A stretch of DNA of 64,000 bases from Streptomyces sp. NK08204 (lineage in GTDB: Bacteria; Actinomycetota; Actinomycetes; Streptomycetales; Streptomycetaceae). The position numbers were made by a program, and so were the translations under genes. The stretch lies in the NCBI RefSeq assembly GCF_020400585.1, contig NZ_JAINVF010000025.1:38875-102874 (forward strand). The letters run 5' to 3'. Each line of letters begins with the position of its first letter. Within the stretch, counting starts at the first letter, position 1. This document shows positions 58,280-64,000 of the stretch, in pieces. The notes below the pieces were generated by a model. That model made no database searches. It had not been told where the DNA came from and saw nothing but the letters and a program-made list of their open reading frames with translations.

Positions 58280-59446
58280 TCACCGTACGGCTCGGCGCCG
58301 CGTCACCGTGCCCTCCACCGCGAACAGCTGCTCCTCGACGTGGTCGAGGGCGAGGCGCAGGGCGCCGGTCGCCACGGCCGCCTCACCGAGCAGGGACAGC
58401 GCGACCTGTGGGGGCCGCAGGCAGTAGCGCGCCAGTTCACTGCGCAGCGGCTCCAGCACGCCGTCCAGGCCGGCCGCCCAGCCGCCGACGACGACCAGCT
58501 CCGGGTCGAGGGCCAGCACCAGCGCGGCCACGTCGTGGACGAGGCGCTGGATGAACCGCTCCACGGCCGCCAGCGCCCGCTGGTCACCCTCCCGGGCGAG
58601 CGCGAACACCTCCGCGACCGCCTGCTCGTCCAGCGGATGCAACGGCTCGTCCGTGGTGGACAGCAGCGTCTCCGGGGTCTCCTCCCGGCCCAGCAGATGC
58701 AGCGCGCCGATCTCCCCGGCCGCCCCGCCGTACCCCCGGTGCAGCCGCCCGCCGATCAGCGAACCCGCCCCGGGGCTCAACCCCGCCAGCACGAACACCA
58801 CGTCGTCCGACTCGGCCGCCGCGCCCTTCCAGTGCTCGGCCACCGCCGCCGCGTTGGCGTCGTTCTCCACCAGCACCGGGCACTTGAAGGAACGGCTCAG
58901 GCGCTCGCCCAGCCGCAGCCCCGTCCACTCGGGCAGGGCCGTACCCAGCCGTACCGTGCCGTCGGCCTCGACGATCCCCGGCGTGCCCACCCCCACCGCC
59001 CGCAGCGAGCCGCGTGCCACGCCGGCCCGCCGCAGCAGCTCCGCGACCGCACCGCGCAGCCGTTCCAGCCGTTCGTCGGCCGAAGCCGTCTCGTCGACCT
59101 CCTTGGTCTGCGCGCCCAGTACCCGCCCGTCCAGGTCGGACAGGAGCGCGGCGACCCGGTGCGCCCCGATCTCCAGGCCCAGCAGATGCCCCGCCTCGGC
59201 CCGGAACCGGAACCGCCGGGCGGGCCGCCCCTGACGGCGTGCGGCTCCGTCGTCGGCCGCCGACTCCACGACCAGCCCGGCCTCGACGAGCCCTTCGACG
59301 ACCCCCTCGACGGTCGGCCGCGACAGACCCGTGACCCGGGCGATCTCGGTGAGCGTCGCGCAGTCCGTGGCACGCAGCGAGTGCAGCACCACCGCGGAAT
59401 TGATCCTTCGCAGCAGCGAGGGATCGCCGCCGGTCAGCTGCCCCAC
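58280..59446 (-). CDS. ROK family transcriptional regulator
   Basis: A 388-residue ROK-type repressor. The N-terminal winged helix is SLLRRINSAVVLHSLRATDCATLTEIARVTGLSRPTVEGVVEGLVEAGLV. The ROK kinase-like part follows with HLLGLEIGAHRVAALLSDLDG, VGVGTPGIVEADG, VLVENDANAAAVAEHWKG, and RGYGGAAGEIGALHL. The usual zinc-binding Cys cluster (CGCG/GCLE) of sugar-kinase ROK proteins is not visible, as in many Streptomyces ROK regulators. It probably binds a sugar. GTG at 59446 with GGAGG upstream. It converges on the GntR gene. Confidence 0.9.
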   Translation of the reverse strand: MGQLTGGDPSLLRRINSAVVLHSLRATDCATLTEIARVTGLSRPTVEGVVEGLVEAGLVVESAADDGAARRQGRPARRFRFRAEAGHLLGLEIGAHRVAALLSDLDGRVLGAQTKEVDETASADERLERLRGAVAELLRRAGVARGSLRAVGVGTPGIVEADGTVRLGTALPEWTGLRLGERLSRSFKCPVLVENDANAAAVAEHWKGAAAESDDVVFVLAGLSPGAGSLIGGRLHRGYGGAAGEIGALHLLGREETPETLLSTTDEPLHPLDEQAVAEVFALAREGDQRALAAVERFIQRLVHDVAALVLALDPELVVVGGWAAGLDGVLEPLRSELARYCLRPPQVALSLLGEAAVATGALRLALDHVEEQLFAVEGTVTRRRAVR

Positions 59447-59568
59447 CGTCGTCCTCCCAGCTCGCGGGCGTGTTGGGGCGGATCGTACTCGGCCGGGCCC
59501 ACCCCGGCGAGCTCCGGGTTCCGCCGATCCGGCGGCCCTCGGGACCAGCCCGGTGCGGCGAAGACGGG

Positions 59569-60225
59569 TCAGCCCGGCGCGACGAACCCCGACTCGTACG
59601 CGGCGATCACCGCCTGGGTGCGGTCGCGTGCCCCGAGCTTGGCCAGCACGGCACTCACATGCGACTTCACCGTCTCCGTCCCGACGACCAGCCGGTCGGC
59701 GATCTCCGCGTTGGACAGCCCCCGCGCCATGAGCCGCAGCACCTCCGCCTCACGCTCCGTCAGTCCGGCCGCCGACAGCGGGGCACGGGCCGCAGGGCCG
59801 GCGTCGCCGTACCGGGCGGCGAGGCGGCGGACGGACGCCGGGAACAACAGCGACTCGCCCTCCGCGACCAGCCGCACGGCATGGACGATCTCGGCCGGCC
59901 TGGCCCGCTTCAGCAGGAACCCGTCGGCCCCCGCGCGCAGTGCCTCGTACACGAACTCGTCGTCCTCGAAGGTGGTCACCACCAGGATCCTGGGCGGCGC
60001 GTCGACCGTGCGCAGCAGCGCGCGCGTGGCCTCGATCCCGTCCATCAGAGGCATGCGCACGTCCATCGCGACCACGTCCGGCCGCAGTCGGCGCACCAGC
60101 GGGATGACCGCCGCACCGTCGGCCGCCTCGCCCACCACCTCGATGTCGGGCTGCGCCTCCAGCACGGCCCGAAGACCCGCACGGACCAGGGGTTCGTCAT
60201 CGACGAGGAGCACGGTCACAGGCAT
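59569..60225 (-). CDS. NarL/LuxR-type response regulator
   Basis: A 218-residue response regulator. The receiver domain has VTVLLVDDEPLVRAG (acidic pair Asp9-Asp10), phosphoacceptor Asp55 in VVAMDVRMP, TTFEDDEFV and Lys in FLLKRARP. The LuxR-type helix-turn-helix is LTEREAEVLRLMARGLSNAEIADRLVVGTETVKSHVSAVLAKLGARDRTQAVIAAYESG. Encoded just after its kinase on the minus strand (36 bases apart). It probably activates or represses the divergent ABC exporter operon. Confidence 0.93.
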   Translation of the reverse strand: MPVTVLLVDDEPLVRAGLRAVLEAQPDIEVVGEAADGAAVIPLVRRLRPDVVAMDVRMPLMDGIEATRALLRTVDAPPRILVVTTFEDDEFVYEALRAGADGFLLKRARPAEIVHAVRLVAEGESLLFPASVRRLAARYGDAGPAARAPLSAAGLTEREAEVLRLMARGLSNAEIADRLVVGTETVKSHVSAVLAKLGARDRTQAVIAAYESGFVAPG

Positions 60226-60261
60226 CCGGCCAGCGTAGATCAACCCGTCCGCCGGCGCGGA

Positions 60262-61416
60262 TCAGCCCAGCGGCAGCTCCGCGCGCACCTGCCAGTCGCC
60301 CTGGTCCGGTCCGGTGCGGGCACTGCCCCCGAGCAACTCCGCGCGCTCCCGTATGCCCCGCAGCCCGCTGCCCCGTCCGGGCTCGGGCAGCGCGGCCGGA
60401 AGCGGATTGCGGACCTCGACGGCGAGTGTGCTCCCGGCCACGGACACCCGTACCCGCACCGGTACGGCACCCGCGTGCCGCAGGACATTGGTCAGCGCCT
60501 CCTGGAGGATGCGGTACCCCTCCCGCGAGACGGGCCCCGGCACCGCCGCGACGGACCCGGTCACCTCGGCGTCCACTGTGGCGCCGGAGGCACGCGCGGA
60601 GCCCAGGAGGCGATCGGCGTCGGCCAGCGTGGGCCGGGCGCCGGCCGGCCGCTCCGACTCGCGCAGCACCCCGAGCACCCGCTCCAGGTCCGCGAGGGCG
60701 GCTCGGCCGGTCTCCTCGATGGCCTCCAGCGCGCGGTCGGTGAATCCCGGATCGCCCGCCGCCCGCGCGGCACCCGCCTGCACCACCGCCACCGTCAGGG
60801 CATGCCCGATGGAGTCGTGCAACTCCCGTGCGATGCGAGTGCGTTCGAGCAGCTGCTCGGTGCGCTCCTCCAGGGCGGCCAGCCGCTCGGCGGCAGACGG
60901 CCCGAGGAGTCGGCGCGCACCCGCGGTGACCAGCTCGCCGAGCCCCACGACAGCCCCGTACAGGGCGAGCAGCGGCAGCGGCACCAGCAGGGCGTACGCC
61001 CGCTCCGGAGGCAGCCGGTCCAGCAGTGGAAGACCGGACGGCGCCTGTCCCCACGCGCACCTCGCCAGTTCGTAGGTGACAACCGGCAGCCACACCGTGG
61101 CGAACATCGCCGCCGCGCCGAGGACCATCCGCAGCTCCAGCCACAGCACCGTGCGCAGCCGGTCCCGCCAGGTCGCCGACGGCGTCACGGAGATGCCCGG
61201 CTCCTCCTCGCCGGGCGTCAGCAGCAGCCTCGCCTGAACACCCTCGCCCATCCGCACGGCGGGCAGAAAACCGACCGGGACGAGTAACAGCGCGGGCACC
61301 CAGGGAGTCGACAAGTCGATGAAAAGCCACACGCTCACGATCAGCATGGGCACCCACAGATGCAGCAGGCGCGTGTACGTCGTCCCCCGCAGCAGCGGGC
61401 GCAGGAAGCGGGCCAT
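60262..61416 (-). CDS. Sensor histidine kinase (HisKA_3), with TTA codon
   Basis: A 384-residue membrane sensor kinase of the DesK/NarX type. Helices fill the first about 150 residues, and the dimerisation/phosphoacceptor box is RIARELHDSIGHALTVAVVQAG with His near 198. The HATPase_c domain has EALTNVLRHAGAVPVRVRVS and GRGSGLRGIRERAELLGG. Codon 44 (61287-61285) is TTA, a rare Leu codon read by bldA tRNA, so translation may depend on development. It forms a two-component system with the response regulator, and is divergent from an ABC transporter operon. Confidence 0.92.
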   Translation of the reverse strand: MARFLRPLLRGTTYTRLLHLWVPMLIVSVWLFIDLSTPWVPALLLVPVGFLPAVRMGEGVQARLLLTPGEEEPGISVTPSATWRDRLRTVLWLELRMVLGAAAMFATVWLPVVTYELARCAWGQAPSGLPLLDRLPPERAYALLVPLPLLALYGAVVGLGELVTAGARRLLGPSAAERLAALEERTEQLLERTRIARELHDSIGHALTVAVVQAGAARAAGDPGFTDRALEAIEETGRAALADLERVLGVLRESERPAGARPTLADADRLLGSARASGATVDAEVTGSVAAVPGPVSREGYRILQEALTNVLRHAGAVPVRVRVSVAGSTLAVEVRNPLPAALPEPGRGSGLRGIRERAELLGGSARTGPDQGDWQVRAELPLG

Positions 61417-61524
61417 GGGGTCATCGTCGCAGGCAGCCCCGACAAGGGACCTCCCCCGCGCGGGGGAGACGATCTCCACCGGCGGGGGAGGAACTTCAGC
61501 CGCGCACCCCGCCAGGCTGATGCC

Positions 61525-62445
61525 ATGACCAGCATCGACGTACGAGACCTCACCAAGGAGTACGGCACCAAGCGGGCCGTGGACCACCTCACCTTCAGCG
61601 TCCGCCCCGGCCGCGTCACCGGTTTCCTCGGCCCCAACGGCGCCGGAAAGTCCACCACCATGCGGGTCGTCCTCGGCCTCGACCGGCCGACCTCCGGCAC
61701 CGCCACCATCGGCGGCCACGCCTACGCCGGACTCCGCGACCCTCTGCGCCGGGTGGGCGCCCTGCTGGACGCACGGGCGGCGCACGGATCCCGCACCGCC
61801 CGCGACCATCTGCTGGCCCTGGCGGCGAGCAACCGCATCCCGGAGCGTCGGGTCGACACCGTCCTGGAGGAGACCGGCCTCGCGGCGGTGGCCCGGAGCC
61901 GGGTGAAGACGTACTCCCTCGGCATGCGGCAGCGGCTCGGCATCGCCGCCGCGCTCCTCGGCGACCCCGAGGTGATCCTGCTGGACGAGCCCGCCAACGG
62001 CCTCGACCCCGAAGGCATCGTCTGGATCCGCACGCTGCTGCGCCGGCTCGCGGCGCAGGGCCGTACGGTCCTGGTCTCCAGCCACCTGATGAACGAGACC
62101 GCCGCGTTCGCCGACCACCTGGTGATCCTCGGCCGAGGCCGCCTGCTCGCCGACACCCCCGTCCGGGACTTCATCCACGCGCGCGTGCGCCCCGAGGTCA
62201 GGATCCGCACCACCGAGCCCGCCGCGCTCGGCGACCTGCTCGCCCGGCACGGTCACGACGCCTCCCGGGACGAGGACGGGACGTGGACCGTGCGCCACGC
62301 GCGCGTGGACGAACTCGGCCGCCTCATGTCCGAGGCGGGCGTGCCCGTACTCGAACTGGCCGCGCGGGAAGCCACCCTGGAGCAGGCCTATTTCGATCTG
62401 ACCGCGGCCGAGGCCGAGTTCACCGCCCTGCACCAGGAGGCCTGA
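61525..62445 (+). CDS. ABC transporter ATP-binding protein
   Basis: A 306-residue ATPase of the drug/bacitracin-type exporter family. Walker A GPNGAGKST, Q-loop RVGALLD, signature YSLGMRQRLGIAAALLG, Walker B VILLDEPANGLDPEG and the switch His in SSHLM are all intact. The C-terminal tail after residue 215 (ARVRPEVRIRTTEP ... TLEQAYFDLTAAEAEF) is typical of the CcmA/DrrA group. It and the permease following after two bases form a complete exporter. The divergent two-component genes suggest regulated export, for example of an antibiotic or envelope stress compound. Confidence 0.93.
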   Translation: MTSIDVRDLTKEYGTKRAVDHLTFSVRPGRVTGFLGPNGAGKSTTMRVVLGLDRPTSGTATIGGHAYAGLRDPLRRVGALLDARAAHGSRTARDHLLALAASNRIPERRVDTVLEETGLAAVARSRVKTYSLGMRQRLGIAAALLGDPEVILLDEPANGLDPEGIVWIRTLLRRLAAQGRTVLVSSHLMNETAAFADHLVILGRGRLLADTPVRDFIHARVRPEVRIRTTEPAALGDLLARHGHDASRDEDGTWTVRHARVDELGRLMSEAGVPVLELAAREATLEQAYFDLTAAEAEFTALHQEA

Positions 62446-62447
62446 CC

Positions 62448-63158
62448 ATGCCGTTCGTCCCCGTTCTGCACGCCGAGTGGATCAAGATCCGGACGCTCCG
62501 TTCGCTGGTGGGCAGCCTGGCCGCGATCGTCGTCGCCACCGTGGCGTTCTCCGCGCTCGCCTCGGCCGACGCCGACGACACGGATCCGCTGTTCTCGGCG
62601 TTCTTCGGCATCGGCTTCGGTCAGATCGCCGCGATCGCCTTCGGTACGACGGCCGTCGCGGCGGAGTTCCGGGGCGGTGCGCTGCGGCTGACGCTGGCCG
62701 CCGCGCCCGACCGGGGGCGCTGGTTCGCCGCGAAGGCCACGGCGATCGCCCTGCCGGTGCTGGCCGTGGGACTCCTCACCGGCCTGGTGACGCTGCTGGT
62801 GGGAAAGGCGGTCCTCGGCCGGCACGGTCCCGGCTGGGCCGAGGGACTGCGCGGCGCGGTCGGCTGCGGCCTGCACCTCACGCTGATGTCGCTGTTCGCC
62901 GCCGGACTGGCGGCCGTACTGCGCAGCGGGGTGGCGACCCTCTCCGTCCTGATCCCGTTCCTGCTGATCGTGTCCTTCGTCATCGGCGACCTGTCCGCGG
63001 GCGCCGCGGACTTCCTGCCCGACCGGGCCGGCCAGGTGGCCCTGCACAGTACCTGGGACGGTGCGCTCGGCCCCTGGACCGGGCTCGCGGTCACCGCGCT
63101 GTGGACGGCTGCGGCGCTGGGCGCGGGGGCGTGGAGCATCCACCGCAGGGACGCCTGA
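62448..63158 (+). CDS. ABC transporter permease (ABC-2 type)
   Basis: A 236-residue permease with six predicted helices. It starts VLHAEWIKIRTLRS, the typical ABC-2 membrane-entry stretch, and has FGQIAAIAFGTTAVAAEFRGGALRLTLAAAPDRGRWFAAKA, the cytoplasmic coupling region. A final helix ends before SIHRRDA. It forms the membrane channel for the ATPase encoded just upstream. Confidence 0.9.
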   Translation: MPFVPVLHAEWIKIRTLRSLVGSLAAIVVATVAFSALASADADDTDPLFSAFFGIGFGQIAAIAFGTTAVAAEFRGGALRLTLAAAPDRGRWFAAKATAIALPVLAVGLLTGLVTLLVGKAVLGRHGPGWAEGLRGAVGCGLHLTLMSLFAAGLAAVLRSGVATLSVLIPFLLIVSFVIGDLSAGAADFLPDRAGQVALHSTWDGALGPWTGLAVTALWTAAALGAGAWSIHRRDA

Positions 63159-63199
63159 CAGACCGCCACTTGTCAGTGGGTGCCGCTTTACTGGACCGC

Positions 63200-63643
63200 A
63201 TGGACCTCGTGCGCTGTCTGAACGTCATCGACCTGCTGTGCGCCCAGGAGTTTCCCCGGGCGCACGGCAGGACGGAGCACGGCGAGAGCGGCCCCGGGTA
63301 TCACATAGCCGCATTACGGACGAGTGGGGACTTCTGGGAGGACGACGGCACGGAACGGGCGGAGACGGAGGCCCAGTTCGACGCCGACCGGGACGGACTC
63401 GCCCAGCGGCTCACCGAGCGGTGGGGGCCGCCGCAGCGCTTCAGCCTGTACAGCGTCCTGCGCCGGGCGATGCAGGGCGAGCAGGTGGAGCAGCCGTGGG
63501 CGGCTCTGAGCGAGCACGTCCCGGACGTCCACCTGTGGCAGGCGCCCGGGCCGGGGCGCTGGGTGGCCCTCGGCGTGTCCCAGTGGGACAAGGAACTGGA
63601 GTTCCAGCTCCTTGCCGTGGTCACGGAGACAGACCCGCCCTAG
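63200..63643 (+). CDS. Hypothetical protein with TTA codon
   Basis: A 147-residue soluble protein of unknown function. It is rich in Trp and acidic residues with VIDLLCAQEFPRAHG, FSLYSVLRRAMQGEQVEQPW, VHLWQAPGPGRWVALGVSQWDKELEFQLLAVVTE. Codon 39 (63314-63316) is TTA and codon 36 is the rare ATA, both unusual here. The TTA makes it a possible bldA target. A TTTACT hexamer lies seven bases before the ATG at 63200, so it may be leaderless. Its stop overlaps the convergent glycosylase stop by the CTAG at 63640-63643. Confidence 0.75.
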   Translation: MDLVRCLNVIDLLCAQEFPRAHGRTEHGESGPGYHIAALRTSGDFWEDDGTERAETEAQFDADRDGLAQRLTERWGPPQRFSLYSVLRRAMQGEQVEQPWAALSEHVPDVHLWQAPGPGRWVALGVSQWDKELEFQLLAVVTETDPP

Positions 63644-64000
63644 GCCGGCGCGGCGTCCCGCAGCCGGGCGAACTCCTCCGCCATCGTCGCCGCCGTCCAG
63701 TGCGCGTTCAGCCCGCTGGGATTGGGCAGCACCCACACCCGGCTGTCGCCGATGGTCCGCTCCTGCGGCCCCACCTGCGCCCTGCGGTCCCCGAAGGCGG
63801 CCCGGTACGCCGTCACGCCGACCACGGCGAGCCACTCCGGGCGCCACCGGGTCACCTTGGCGGTCAGCAGCCGGCCGCCCTCGAGGTACTCCTCGGCGGT
63901 CAGTTCGTCGGCGCGTGCGGTGGCCCGTGCCACCACGTTCGTGATGCCGAGCCCGTACGTCAGCAGTTCGCGCTGCTCGGCGGGTTTCAGCAGCCTAGGT
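63640..64000 (-). CDS. mug: Mug/TDG-type DNA glycosylase, partial
   Basis: The last 119 residues of a mismatch-specific uracil-DNA glycosylase; the start lies beyond the window edge. Seen: LLTYGLGITNVVARATARADEL, the strand WLAVVGVTAYRAAFG, and the family end WVLPNPSGLNAHW with the DNA-intercalating loop. The NPSGLNAH motif is diagnostic of family-2 (Mug/TDG) enzymes. It removes uracil or alkylated bases from mismatches, complementing the family-1 enzyme at 7199-7882. An inner GTG at 63936 exists but would delete conserved residues. Confidence 0.88.
   Translation of the reverse strand, partial: PRLLKPAEQRELLTYGLGITNVVARATARADELTAEEYLEGGRLLTAKVTRWRPEWLAVVGVTAYRAAFGDRRAQVGPQERTIGDSRVWVLPNPSGLNAHWTAATMAEEFARLRDAAPA

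Overview
This window looks like a piece of a Streptomyces chromosome. GC content is very high and codon third positions are almost all G or C. TTA leucine codons are nearly absent, GTG and TTG starts are common, and the gene families are typical of the genus: a third EF-Tu, Imm21, SWIM/DUF6493, DUF885, paired Lrp/AsnC regulators, and a ferredoxin/P450 operon. Most of the window is ordinary conserved chromosome. No rRNA, tRNA, CRISPR array, complete insertion sequence or complete prophage was seen.

Layout. 1-2.4 kb: an NTF2-fold protein, a methyltransferase, then a decayed strip holding the head of an ABC exporter gene and a broken tyrosine integrase. 2.4-9.6 kb: a HipA-like kinase with its DUF3037 partner, two tandem SDR reductases, a family-5 substrate-binding lipoprotein, uracil-DNA glycosylase and small proteins. 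9.6-14.7 kb: TetR regulator divergent from an FAD monooxygenase, a Gfo/Idh/MocA oxidoreductase, apolipoprotein N-acyltransferase. 14.8-18.5 kb: DUF4291, HxlR regulator divergent from a thiolase, TVP38 membrane protein. 18.8-26.8 kb: EF-Tu3, a spermidine synthase-like protein, a thioesterase, a GH3 beta-glucosidase, DedA, gamma carbonic anhydrase. 26.9-33.8 kb: acyltransferase, EamA exporter with an XRE-cupin regulator, YbaK, a His-rich CDF metal exporter with an ArsR regulator, APC permease, CoA-binding protein. 33.9-41.4 kb: a catalytically stripped MshC/CysRS relative coupled to SixA, YigZ, SbcD-SbcC, and an Lrp regulator facing a rhodanese. 41.5-48.6 kb: Imm21, ferredoxin/reductase/P450 operon, DUF885, and an Lrp regulator facing a PLP sulfur-amino-acid lyase. 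48.7-57.2 kb: a membrane-ACT-GNAT protein, SWIM/DUF6493 operon, PhoD, alpha/beta hydrolase. 57.4-64 kb: GntR, ROK, a two-component system divergent from an ABC exporter, and a Mug-type glycosylase cut by the window edge.

How genes work together. Several divergent regulator/target pairs carry visible repeats in the shared promoter: TetR/monooxygenase (two ACTAC-N4-GTAGT boxes), HxlR/thiolase (23-bp direct repeat) and XRE-cupin/EamA (ATTGCACT direct repeat). ArsR/CDF forms a metal-efflux pair, SbcC/SbcD a nuclease, Fdx/FdR/P450 an electron-transfer chain, and the two-component system probably controls the neighbouring ABC exporter. At least ten genes have a -10-like hexamer 6-8 nt before the start codon and no Shine-Dalgarno, suggesting leaderless mRNAs.

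The most notable single gene is the third EF-Tu. It differs from E. coli EF-Tu at Tyr160 (now Gln), Arg230 (now Ala) and Gly275 (now Ala), three positions known for kirromycin-, pulvomycin- and GE2270A-type resistance. The second most notable is the MshC/CysRS-like protein, which has lost its whole catalytic middle. All function calls come from reading the sequence; no database search was run.
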